A stretch of 61,579 bases of DNA from Rufibacter sp. XAAS-G3-1 (GTDB lineage: Bacteria > Bacteroidota > Bacteroidia > Cytophagales > Hymenobacteraceae). The notes under the pieces are model-generated. The model did no database searches. It was given only the letters and a program-made list of their open reading frames with translations, and had not been told where the DNA came from. Below are positions 52,246-59,573 of this stretch, in pieces (the first letter of the stretch is position 1; each line of letters starts with the position of its first letter). Made by a program: the position numbers and the translations under genes. The stretch lies in assembly GCF_013623775.1 (NCBI RefSeq), contig NZ_JABFAM010000024.1, positions 1 to 61,579 on the forward strand, in the 5' to 3' direction.

Positions 52246-53829
52246 TTATTGGTTAATTTTCCGCTTCCGCTTGTTGTCAGCTTCAGTTCCCCTTGAATTG
52301 GCCTGTAGCATATACTCTACTATATCAAGCATCTGGCTGAAGCCTCCGCTACTCTGCTCCAACTCTTGGTGTTCATGGGGTGAATACTCCCTGTCCAGGT
52401 CGTGAACTTTGGCTTTGCTGTAATCCAGCTCTTTGTCTGTAAGGTATGCCATATTGTAAATGGCATACCCGCCTTTGTCCACTAGGTAGGCTTCCCCCTC
52501 CTTCTTGGCATAGGAGTAGTTATTGTCTTTAGCGATTTCCCCTAAATCCTTTCCAGCATCAAGCAGGCTATTTAGCTTGTCTGAAATAATTTGCCGCTCC
52601 TGCTCTCTGGAATGCTCTGTATCGTAGTGGCCATAATCAAGCGGCTCTAAATCGTGCTTATTGACTGAGAAAATCTTGGCAATTATCTCTGATTCGGTTT
52701 TGCTTGAAAACCTGAATTTCTGCGCCTCTGAAAACCTGTCGCTATAATGGACCTGCTTCATGCGGTCTTTGGAAATACTGAAGCTTACCTGTTCCTCCCC
52801 CTTCAGCTTGATTTCTCCTTTACTATCAAGGTCAAATCCCAATTTTGAAAGCTGGCCTTTAAAATTCCTGTAGCCTAGCTTTTCATCCTGAGCCAGAAGA
52901 GTAATCAGCTCCCCCCCTGCCTTTAGTCTATCAGCTCTCGGTATTGCTGAAAGCAAAGCCGCAAGCTTCATCACCTGCGAACCCTTGAACACCTGTTTTT
53001 TTGCGTGGTCAACTATGGTATAGCCATAAGGTGTGTCTTTGCCCTGGGCCTTGTGAAATACCAGCTCTACCCCAAAATTGCTTTTCATTAAATCAGAGAA
53101 TTCCTCTAACCCTAATGCTGGCTTGTACTTCTGGAAAATATGAGCAAGCTGCTTCGCCCTTTTTTCTGGCTCCTTGTACTGCTCTATTTTCGCCCCCACC
53201 TTTGTTTTGGCCTCTTGGTGAAGCACCGTATCATTTTTAATGAATTTGTATGAATCATCCTTCATCTTTACCGTTACTCCCTGCGCTTCCAGTAGCATCT
53301 TGAATTGGGCTTCGGAAGAGAAATTATAGCGCATGGCCTTATCTACATGGCTCTTTACCTCATAGGCCAAATCAGCACCTAGAATTTTCTGAATCACTGC
53401 CTGGGAACGTCTGCCCTCAAAAGAATCGTTAATCTTCTTTCCCTGGTCGTTAACTCGGCTGGAAACTATATGCACATGGTTATTGGCCGTGTCCGAATGA
53501 AAGTAAATTAGGAATGGGTTACCCCCATAACCCATTTCATCTAGGTACTGCTCTGCTATCTCTGTAAGCTGTTTGGTATCGTACTCTCTCCCCTCGCAAG
53601 AAATCACCGCATGAAACTGCGGATTTTTTACCCTACTGGCCTTTTCATCGGAACCGTTGGAATATTGGGTTAGGTATTCTTTGTAGTCCTGAACAGTTAC
53701 ACCAGAAAGCCCCTCATAAATACCGAAGTTCTTAATTGATACCAGCTCGGCAGAACCTCTATCGACCTTCTCTTCATTGTAACCAACCCCGTTAAAACTG
53801 GCAGAATTAGAAAGAATCTTTACAACCAT
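52246..53829 (-). CDS. mobB: MobB-type relaxase
   Basis: 527 residues. The relaxase N-terminal domain has the histidine triad HSDTANNHVHIVSSRV (about 110-125), which binds the metal, and FHAVISCEGREYD before it. The catalytic tyrosine is likely in the first 20 residues (GVGYNEEK). Belongs to the MOBP-like Bacteroidota relaxases. It is cotranscribed with MobA 48 bases upstream, and cuts oriT, probably in the AT-rich region at 54.4-55.0 kb. Confidence 0.88.
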   Translation of the reverse strand: MVVKILSNSASFNGVGYNEEKVDRGSAELVSIKNFGIYEGLSGVTVQDYKEYLTQYSNGSDEKASRVKNPQFHAVISCEGREYDTKQLTEIAEQYLDEMGYGGNPFLIYFHSDTANNHVHIVSSRVNDQGKKINDSFEGRRSQAVIQKILGADLAYEVKSHVDKAMRYNFSSEAQFKMLLEAQGVTVKMKDDSYKFIKNDTVLHQEAKTKVGAKIEQYKEPEKRAKQLAHIFQKYKPALGLEEFSDLMKSNFGVELVFHKAQGKDTPYGYTIVDHAKKQVFKGSQVMKLAALLSAIPRADRLKAGGELITLLAQDEKLGYRNFKGQLSKLGFDLDSKGEIKLKGEEQVSFSISKDRMKQVHYSDRFSEAQKFRFSSKTESEIIAKIFSVNKHDLEPLDYGHYDTEHSREQERQIISDKLNSLLDAGKDLGEIAKDNNYSYAKKEGEAYLVDKGGYAIYNMAYLTDKELDYSKAKVHDLDREYSPHEHQELEQSSGGFSQMLDIVEYMLQANSRGTEADNKRKRKINQ

Positions 53830-53877
53830 AACCTTTGATTAAGCAGAAAACGAATCTTAAATATTAAAAATCCTTAC

Positions 53878-54351
53878 TTACTTCTTCTTGTTGGAACGCA
53901 AGTAAGTTCTTATTGCTAGTAAAAATTCACTTTGTAAATCCATCATCCTTTTAAAATGAGTGTTGTAATCACCCAAAAGCTTAGGGTCAATCATTTTATT
54001 TCTATCTAGGTAATTCACATACTTAGCAATCTGATTGATATTAACACCTACTTTATGTATCTCACTATTTAGCTTACTGATAGCTAAAAGTAAGGGTCTG
54101 GGGTTATGCACCGCGTTACTTTCTGTTGATAGAAGTTTCAATCTGGCATAGGTACTCATTTCATCATAGCCAGAATCCTTTAGCCTTTTCTCCAACTCTT
54201 TGAATTCATCATCTGTGAATCTTAGGGTTATTCGGAAATCTTTTTTCTCTTTGGCCTCCTTCTTGGGCCTACCTCCTTTGGGGTTCCATTCCTTTTTTTC
54301 ACTCTTTGGCCTGCCTCCTTTTGGTTTCCCTTCCGTCTTTTCACTTTCCAT
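53878..54351 (-). CDS. mobA: MobA-like relaxosome protein with AT-hook-like repeats
   Basis: 157 residues. The N-terminus has two repeats KPKGGRPKSEKKE and NPKGGRPKKEAKE, whose GRPK core is that of AT-hooks. The rest (FRITLRFTDDEFKELEKRLK, then VGVNINQIAKYVN) is the ribbon-helix-helix MobA/MobC pattern of Bacteroidota. The gene lies next to a very AT-rich tract with a long palindrome, so the hooks may hold AT-rich oriT DNA. Inference from motifs. Confidence 0.8.
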   Translation of the reverse strand: MESEKTEGKPKGGRPKSEKKEWNPKGGRPKKEAKEKKDFRITLRFTDDEFKELEKRLKDSGYDEMSTYARLKLLSTESNAVHNPRPLLLAISKLNSEIHKVGVNINQIAKYVNYLDRNKMIDPKLLGDYNTHFKRMMDLQSEFLLAIRTYLRSNKKK

Positions 54352-54612
54352 TTATTCCAAAATTATGAGTCGCGAATAATTTACCCCTTGGCTTCAAAGC
54401 GGAGCGAGAAGCTAAGGGCAAGAGGTTTTTGTCAGACAAAAACACTTCTTGCAAACCAAATCCCGAACCTACACTTTGCCCCCTTTTTGGTTTTGTGCAG
54501 CTTTTACAGGAACAGGGGTAAACCGATTTACTGCCATAAATAAGAGTTACTACCTCATGTGAGGATTGGGCTTATGACAAGTTTCCAAAAGACCAAACTT
54601 GTCATAAGCGAA

Positions 54613-54669
54613 TATACAGAAACAGTTTATATAATACGTATTACGTATTATATAAACTGTTTCTGTATA
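54613..54669. repeat. 57-bp perfect palindrome
   Basis: Two 28-base arms around a single central T at 54641; the left arm begins TATACAGAAACAGTTTATAT and ends AATACGTA, and all 28 pairs match. Position 54612/54670 is the first mismatch. Such perfect symmetry is rare in unselected DNA of this length and is expected to fold into a hairpin on single-stranded transferred DNA. Confidence 0.9.
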
Positions 54670-54850
54670 ATAAGCAATATATGTTATATAGTATCTAATA
54701 CGTATTATATAATATGTATTACATAAAATCTAGTAAGTGATAGGTATTAAATGTTATGTATTATATAATATTTAATATTTAAAATATATTACATAATATG
54801 CAGTAAGTAATATTTAGTAAATTATATGTATTAAGTAATATGTATTAAGT

Positions 54851-54906
54851 AATAAGTAATAAGTAATAAGTAATAAGTAATAAGTAATAAGTAATAAGTA
54901 ATAAGT
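54851..54906. repeat. Tandem array of eight AATAAGT heptamers
   Basis: Eight perfect copies of AATAAGT with no spacers, preceded by the degenerate ATTAAGT (54844-54850). The array lies between mobA and the leading-region genes, in the same AT-rich tract as the palindrome. Possible roles are a DNA-bending or protein-loading array; not a CRISPR. Confidence 0.9.
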
Positions 54907-55040
54907 AATCCATATTAGGTAATACTTATTACTTAATATGTAAAAAGTAATACATATTATATAATACTTAATTAATATTATATATTACACAACAAGTAAT
55001 AGGGAATAAGTAGTTAAACAAGCTTAGAGAAAAGAAACAA

Positions 55041-55069
55041 AAAAACCCACTGTTTAGCGGGTTCCTGTA
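55041..55069 (-). terminator. Terminator after the 95-residue leading-region gene
   Basis: On the minus strand AACCCGCT and AGTGGGTT form a stem around AAAC, followed by a T-run. It lies just past the stop codon at 55095. Confidence 0.75.
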
Positions 55070-55094
55070 ATTAAGAAAACTTGTACTTGCTCCT

Positions 55095-55382
55095 TTATGC
55101 TGGCTCAGCAGAATCGTTACTTTTTATAGTATCAAGGGCCAATTTAAATAGCAAAGTATCATCTATATTTAAAACTGCTGCAATGTCCATCAGTTCTCGC
55201 ATTTTAAATAAACTAGGGTCTTCAATTTTAGCCTTCAGTCTGAGGTTATGAATCTTAGTAGCTGTAGCAATACTAGTAGGGGGGGCTATACTGAAAATTG
55301 TCTGAAAATCAGGAATAAGGCCGCTTTCTAGCATTTGTTTAGCCTTTTCAAATTTTAAGTTTGTTAATTCACCGTTAGCCAT
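55095..55382 (-). CDS. Leading-region hypothetical protein
   Basis: 95 residues, helical, no recognised domain (LKFEKAKQMLESGLIPDFQT, then RELMDIAAVLNIDDTLLFKL). First gene beyond the putative oriT, transcribed toward it. Similar short genes recur on Bacteroidota plasmids, but I cannot name the family. Its own terminator at 55041 supports a real gene. Confidence 0.5.
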   Translation of the reverse strand: MANGELTNLKFEKAKQMLESGLIPDFQTIFSIAPPTSIATATKIHNLRLKAKIEDPSLFKMRELMDIAAVLNIDDTLLFKLALDTIKSNDSAEPA

Positions 55383-55580
55383 ATATCAGATTATAGAAAA
55401 GCGTGTTAAAAATTTAGTCCTTAGTAAATATATACAAAATGTATATAAAAAAGAAGTACTAATAGTTTTACCTTCCAACAAAAGGGAAAAAAAACTAGTC
55501 CTTTTTCAAGCCGTTCAGCCAGAACAGAACAGCTCCAAGGCTGAGAATCATAAGCCAGACAAAAATAAGAAGTGCAAGCA

Positions 55581-55823
55581 TTACGGGTTCACGCTTTTTA
55601 AAATTGCAATGTGTTCAAGGTAGGGGGCAAGCCTGTTAGTTGACTTAAAGCAGGTTACTTCTTTTATCTCGTTCCTGTCACCATCATACAGAACCTCTGC
55701 GTAGAAATCGCCCACAAAATACAAATTTCCTCTTTCGGGATTCGTTGCAAGAAAAGTACCTTCTGTGTAAACACATTCGGCCCTTTCCTCCTGGTTCAAA
55801 AATCTAAAATCATAAATGTTCAT
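55581..55823 (-). CDS. Leading-region hypothetical protein
   Basis: 80 residues, beta-rich (FLATNPERGNLYFVGDFYAE), with an N-terminus FRFLNQEERAECVYTEGTF. No known family. Overlaps the gene at 55820 by 4 bases, so the two are cotranscribed. Confidence 0.5.
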   Translation of the reverse strand: MNIYDFRFLNQEERAECVYTEGTFLATNPERGNLYFVGDFYAEVLYDGDRNEIKEVTCFKSTNRLAPYLEHIAILKSVNP

Positions 55824-56020
55824 AGCTGTTCCTCCTTTACTAGATTAACTCTGTCTGCATGAGCACCACTATCTAAAAAAGCAGATAGAATCTGTGCTGC
55901 CTCTATATAACCTGTTGCCTTTACATAGCACTCAGGAATTGAATATTTGCCTGTTTTCAAATCATAGCCATTAGCAGTAATATGAAATTCTATTTCAGGC
56001 TGAGTTGGGTTATCTTTCAT
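55820..56020 (-). CDS. Leading-region hypothetical protein
   Basis: 66 residues (ITANGYDLKTGKYSIPECYV, then YIEAAQILSAFLDSGAHAD). No known family. Upstream partner of the gene at 55581, sharing an ATGA-type overlap. Transcribed toward the putative oriT. Confidence 0.5.
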   Translation of the reverse strand: MKDNPTQPEIEFHITANGYDLKTGKYSIPECYVKATGYIEAAQILSAFLDSGAHADRVNLVKEEQL

Positions 56021-56138
56021 AACTACGTTATATCTTTAAAAATATACAAAAACCATATAGAAAACACTTTTATTCCACTAACTTATTCCACTAACCCCCC
56101 GCCGTAGGCGGTCGCTATATTGGGTTTGTGGGGGATGG

Positions 56139-56660
56139 TTAAACATCCCCTTCATCAGCAAAAGAATAATGCCCCTCCTTTGTCAAAATTAAATGGTCAA
56201 GTAAAACCATATCCAACAATTCGGCTCCCTGCTTCATTTTGTTGGTTAGGGTTAAATCTGCTGCACTTGGCTTTAGCTGGCCACTTGGGTGGTTATGAGC
56301 CAATATAATACCGCTGCAAGCCGTTAAAAGTGCTGCTGACAAAATCAGCTTAGGGTCTGCCACTGTTCCAGAATAGCCGCCTTTTGAAATTTCGCAAATA
56401 CCTAAAATGCGGTTTCCTCTGTTCAGAAACATTACTTTGAACTCTTCCACAAACTCTATATTATCTTCATCCCAACTGGCCCTAAATGCCTTTTCTACGT
56501 CTGCCGAACAGGTAACCCGCATTAAACTGCTGGCTGGCTGGTCCAGCTTATAGCTTAGTTTTATTTGCGGAATTGCTTTTAGAATTTCCTGCAAGCTATT
56601 TAACTGGTTGGCATTTTCATTTACGTTTGAGGTTTCGGACTGTACGTTGTAAATTGTCAT
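56139..56660 (-). CDS. RadC-like JAMM protein (leading region)
   Basis: 173 residues with the JAMM/MPN motif LAHNHPSGQLKPSAAD (about 119-134) of the RadC family, plus ILGICEISKGGYSGTVADP. RadC-like proteins on mobile elements are often antirestriction or repair-linked. It starts exactly at the end of the duplicated upstream element 56658-56794, the same arrangement as ardC at 58718, so the two genes probably share a control mechanism. Confidence 0.85.
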   Translation of the reverse strand: MTIYNVQSETSNVNENANQLNSLQEILKAIPQIKLSYKLDQPASSLMRVTCSADVEKAFRASWDEDNIEFVEEFKVMFLNRGNRILGICEISKGGYSGTVADPKLILSAALLTACSGIILAHNHPSGQLKPSAADLTLTNKMKQGAELLDMVLLDHLILTKEGHYSFADEGDV

Positions 56661-56794
56661 GGCCTTGTTTTTTGTGTGGATGATTAACTGATTACTTATA
56701 TAAATATATACGTTTTATAGTTAAAAAGTTACGTTTTGTATATATTTAATTATCCACAAAAACAGACTCTTTTTTTCCCCTTTTGTAAAAAGTC
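56658..56794 (-). promoter_or_regulatory. Duplicated upstream element, copy 1 (candidate single-strand promoter)
   Basis: About 137 bases upstream of the radC-like gene, roughly 90% identical to 58716-58860 ahead of ardC. It contains arms GTGGATGATTAA (56676-56687) and TTAATTATCCAC (56746-56757; 11 of 12 pair) around 58 AT-rich bases with two ACGTTTT words. On transferred single-stranded DNA this would fold into a hairpin with a promoter-like AT duplex. Resemblance to Frpo-type single-strand promoters is by inference. Confidence 0.6.
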
Positions 56795-56803
56795 TTACTG
56801 CTT

Positions 56804-56926
56804 TTGCTATCAGAATTGAGCTGGCCTCTGTTTAACCTGGTTAAACTTTGCTATCAGAAATTTAAGTAGTGGCGTTGGCTCTGCGCTGGCCTTTGTGTTC
56901 CTGGCCTGAAGAATGATGGCAAAAAA
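56804..56926. repeat. Structured intergenic element, copy B
   Basis: Homologue of copy A (34861-34983), sharing GCTATCAGAA-TGAGCTGGCC, AACCTGGTTAAA, TTTGCTATCAGAAA, CTGGC, and the end ctggcctgaagaatgatgg. It lies just beyond the terminator of the gene at 56965. The two copies are 22 kb apart with unrelated genes around them. Confidence 0.65.
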
Positions 56927-56948
56927 GAAAACCCGCCTTTTGGCGGGT
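56921..56948 (-). terminator. Terminator after the gene at 56965
   Basis: ACCCGCC (56931-56937) and GGCGGGT (56942-56948) around TTTT; on the minus strand followed by TTTCTTTTTT. Copy B of the structured element begins right after. Confidence 0.85.
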
Positions 56949-56964
56949 CGCTAGATCTGGTTTT

Positions 56965-57510
56965 CTAATTTCCGAAACTAGAAAAATGGCGCTTCCTATA
57001 ATTATTGATTTCCTTTTCCAGTTCCGGAAAGTCGCTGCAAACTTTTATTTGCTGGTTCACAAAATCAAGCATTGCCTTGGCTGTTTCCTCGTTGGCATTG
57101 TCAGGAAAATTGAAAGTATAAGAATTGCATTTGAAAGTAACTTTAAACTTTACGTATCTTCCTGGGCTGTTTAAAAGAAGATAGTATTTGCTTATTAAAT
57201 TCTGGACAAGTTCATTCTGTCTTAACTGCCAGAAAATTTCACCTTGCCATTTTTTAAGCAGGTACTGTTTAAAAGTAGGGGAGGGGTTTTTGCCTTTCCT
57301 TTTCTTCGCGGCGGTTTTTCTCTTCAGGTCTATTTCTAACTGTGTATAGGAATAATCAAGATAGCGAAAACCACCGTTTCCTCCTTCTTCTAAATCCCGC
57401 ATCAGGGGAACAGCCAGAAGGGGAAACTTAGAGTAAATTCTTCTGGCTGCTCTTTTCCTGCGGTTTCTTTCTTTGGCTGCTGCGCTCCATTTTCTATTAA
57501 GAGTTTCCAT
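56965..57510 (-). CDS. Leading-region basic hypothetical protein
   Basis: 181 residues, very basic N-terminus (KERNRRKRAARRIYSKF) and KAAKKRKGKN. No known domain; the end (KVTFKCNSYTFNFPDNANEE) is beta-like. Followed by its own terminator. Could bind nucleic acid. Confidence 0.5.
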   Translation of the reverse strand: METLNRKWSAAAKERNRRKRAARRIYSKFPLLAVPLMRDLEEGGNGGFRYLDYSYTQLEIDLKRKTAAKKRKGKNPSPTFKQYLLKKWQGEIFWQLRQNELVQNLISKYYLLLNSPGRYVKFKVTFKCNSYTFNFPDNANEETAKAMLDFVNQQIKVCSDFPELEKEINNYRKRHFSSFGN

Positions 57511-57522
57511 CGGCTGAAGAAT

Positions 57523-57708
57523 TTATTTAAGGAAAGTTTTTATTTCATCCCGCAAAGCTGAGTATTCAGAATGAAGCTCTAAAAAACGGGTTCTGTGGTT
57601 TTCTTCGTTTTCATTCTCGGCTGCTTTTCTCCAATAGCTGGCCGTTAAATCAAGGGAAGTTTTTATTTTCTCTAGCTGGTCGCGTTCTAAATCAATGCTG
57701 AATTTCAT
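57523..57708 (-). CDS. Small leading-region helical protein
   Basis: 61 residues, one long helix (LERDQLEKIKTSLDLTASYW) and no known family. Followed by the gene at 56965 after 12 bases and preceded by ardC's terminator. Too short to say more. Confidence 0.45.
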   Translation of the reverse strand: MKFSIDLERDQLEKIKTSLDLTASYWRKAAENENEENHRTRFLELHSEYSALRDEIKTFLK

Positions 57709-57732
57709 AAGGCTAAATTTTTGAGGTTTGGA

Positions 57733-57760
57733 AAAAAGGAGCCTGCCAGATAGCAGGCCC
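57733..57760 (-). terminator. Terminator after ardC
   Basis: GCCTGC (57741-57746) pairs with GCAGGC (57753-57758); on the minus strand followed by TCCTTTTTT. It lies just past the ardC stop. Confidence 0.8.
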
Positions 57761-57767
57761 CGTTCTT

Positions 57768-58718
57768 TTATGCTTCCTGCTGTGCTGCTTCCTGCTCCTG
57801 CTCCTGTGGCTCTGGCTTCAGGTTTAGAATAAAGCTTGCTGCCTTGAACGCCTTGGTGCTGGCGTAGATAATCATCGTTTTATCATCCTTTAGTTTGCTG
57901 GCCCATCCTTTCAAGTAGGCAACTGAATTTTCTATAACTGCATCTTTTATGCCTGTATGCGCATTTAAAAAACTGGCTCCCATTTCTGCAACTAATTCCT
58001 CTTTTGAATAGTTAGTATCACCGAAACGGCTGGTTTTATCCTCTGGCGTGAATCGGTTTAATCTTACCTCATGGCCTGTGCTGTGAATCAGCTCATGGAA
58101 TAAAACAGAATGGTAGGATTGAGGATTTACAAAGTGTCCAATTGCTGGCATCTGCACTTTGTCATTAAATGGAGCGTAATAGGCTTCAGAGCCTCCGTGT
58201 TGTATTCTAGGGGCAGGAACAGGATAATTGTCTACAATTGACTGACAAGCCTCTATAATCTCGTTTTCGGTACGTTCCTTTACTTCAGGAAATTTGAACT
58301 CAACGCCTTCTATCTGGTCAATGTTAAAAACAGTCCAGATGAACGGCACGAACTTGTTTTGAATAACGTCTTTCGTTTCTCCTGTACTGGTGGTTTTCTC
58401 GCCTACCTTATTGCCGTAGATTTTCCAGAACAGTATCTGAGTGCCTTTTTCTCCTTTTCTCACATTACCGCCTAATTCTTTGGCTTGGTTGAAAGTTATA
58501 AAGTTGGGGGTTCTGTAGTTTTTCTCTATTGTTACATAGTTTAGATAAAAGGCGTTAAAACCTTCATAGCATCGGCCACTTTTGTAATTTTTAGGAAGTC
58601 CAGCAAAACCAGCGGTTCCCCAAGGCTTTTGCCAGATAACTACGCCTTGCTCTAATTTTTCAATAATTTCGTTTGTTACTGTTTCTGCTAACTGCTGGAA
58701 TTTTTGCTGTGCGTTCAT
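57768..58718 (-). CDS. ardC: ArdC-like antirestriction protein
   Basis: 316 residues. N-terminal ssDNA-binding domain (DUF1738: EKLEQGVVIWQKPWGTAGFA, YKSGRCYEGFNAFYL) and a C-terminal metalloprotease domain with HELIHSTGHEVRLNR (HExxH). ArdC-type proteins on plasmids protect incoming single-stranded DNA from restriction. It is preceded by copy 2 of the duplicated element and lies downstream of the iteron terminator. Gene name by family. Confidence 0.88.
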   Translation of the reverse strand: MNAQQKFQQLAETVTNEIIEKLEQGVVIWQKPWGTAGFAGLPKNYKSGRCYEGFNAFYLNYVTIEKNYRTPNFITFNQAKELGGNVRKGEKGTQILFWKIYGNKVGEKTTSTGETKDVIQNKFVPFIWTVFNIDQIEGVEFKFPEVKERTENEIIEACQSIVDNYPVPAPRIQHGGSEAYYAPFNDKVQMPAIGHFVNPQSYHSVLFHELIHSTGHEVRLNRFTPEDKTSRFGDTNYSKEELVAEMGASFLNAHTGIKDAVIENSVAYLKGWASKLKDDKTMIIYASTKAFKAASFILNLKPEPQEQEQEAAQQEA

Positions 58719-58860
58719 GGCCTTGTTTTTTTTGTGTGTGGATGATTAACTGATTACTTATATAAATATATACGTTTTGTACTTAAAAAATTACGTTTTA
58801 TATATGTTTAGTTACCCACAAAAACAGGCTCTTTTTTCTCCCTTTTGTAAAAAAATCTTT
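58716..58860 (-). promoter_or_regulatory. Duplicated upstream element, copy 2
   Basis: About 145 bases ahead of ardC, about 90% identical to 56658-56794 including GTGGATGATTAACTGATTAC and ACGTTTTGTA..ACGTTTTATA. Its outer arms (GTGGATGATTAACT at 58738-58751 and AGTTACCCAC at 58810-58819) pair less well than in copy 1. Confidence 0.6.
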
Positions 58861-58879
58861 GTTGAGGTTATTTTATCAG

Positions 58880-58928
58880 CTAATAAAAAGAGAAGCCCTG
58901 TAGATTTGACTTCTACAGGGCTTCTCTT
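58880..58928 (-). terminator. Strong terminator between replicon and ardC
   Basis: 17-bp perfect stem AAGAGAAGCCCTGTAGA (58888-58904) with TCTACAGGGCTTCTCTT (58912-58928), loop of 7; on the minus strand followed by T-rich sequence. It stops rep-side transcription from entering ardC. Confidence 0.85.
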
Positions 58929-59066
58929 GCTAAATATTTACTAACTCAGGAAACACTAACCATCTTCTAATTCAAGAAAGATTAATCTTGATTTTCTTCT
59001 TTCATAGCTATACTGGTAATTTGACCTCCTAACTATAATAGAACCTATAAAATAAGTATATATATG

Positions 59067-59559
59067 GCTGCAATACTTGAACGCCTATAGCCAAGAAGGG
59101 CTATAGGCTCATTATTTAGTATCTCATTAGCTGCAATACTTGAACACTGGCTTACTTGGGCTGCAACAGTTGAATGGTGGGCTGCAATACTTGAACGCTT
59201 TTAGCCCTCTAGCTGCAATAGTTGAATGGTGGGTTGCAATACTTGAACGCTTTTGGTCCTCTGGCTGCAATAGATGAACGATGGGCTGCAATAGATGAGC
59301 GCAAAGCTGCAATACTTGAACGCTTTTAACCCATTTAACCTATCTTCTTAATAAGAATTTGGGCCTTAAAATACTTCGGCTGCAATACTTGAACGCTTTG
59401 GCCTGGGTGGATGAATGGTTGCAAAAGTACTTCGGCTGCAATACTTGAACGGGTAGAACAGGTAAAATTGATTCCATATCTACTACAGCAGCACTAAATC
59501 AGGAGCCAGAATGAACTGTTTAGGAGTTTGTTTTACTAGCTGGCTGCAATACTTGAACG
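59067..59559. repeat. Replication iterons (12 x 17 bp)
   Basis: Consensus GCTGCAATACTTGAACG. Copies start at 59067, 59130, 59160, 59181, 59212, 59233, 59264, 59285, 59306, 59379, 59435 and 59543; eight are exact or nearly so, four are degenerate in TACTTG/GAACG. In the core, spacings are 30, 21, 31, 21, 31, 21, 21, close to two and three helical turns. They lie just past the 3' end of the rep gene (minus strand), rather than upstream, and are the likely Rep-binding origin. Confidence 0.9.
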
Positions 59560-59573
59560 GTTTAACTGGTAAA

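Larger units (their letters stand above)
54352..55094. other. Putative oriT region: AT-rich repeats and palindrome
   Basis: 743 bases without a gene, between mobA and the leading-region genes. Contains a 57-bp perfect palindrome (54613-54669), tandem 7-bp repeats (54851-54906), and dense TAATA/ACGTA words. Its position beside mobA/mobB and a two-strand-symmetric structure make it the best oriT candidate on the plasmid. The nick site itself is not recognised. Confidence 0.55.

Noticed and set aside
54851-54906. CRISPR-like appearance of tandem AATAAGT repeats
   Set aside because: Seven-base units without spacers; no cas genes in the window.
59127-59312. A 61-residue minus-strand frame across the iterons
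   Set aside because: It is a translation of the repeats (LLQP repeated) with no start context; the DNA is the origin, not a gene.
59067-59559. CRISPR array
   Set aside because: 17-bp units with gaps of mostly 4-14 bases and clear position beside rep; these are iterons.
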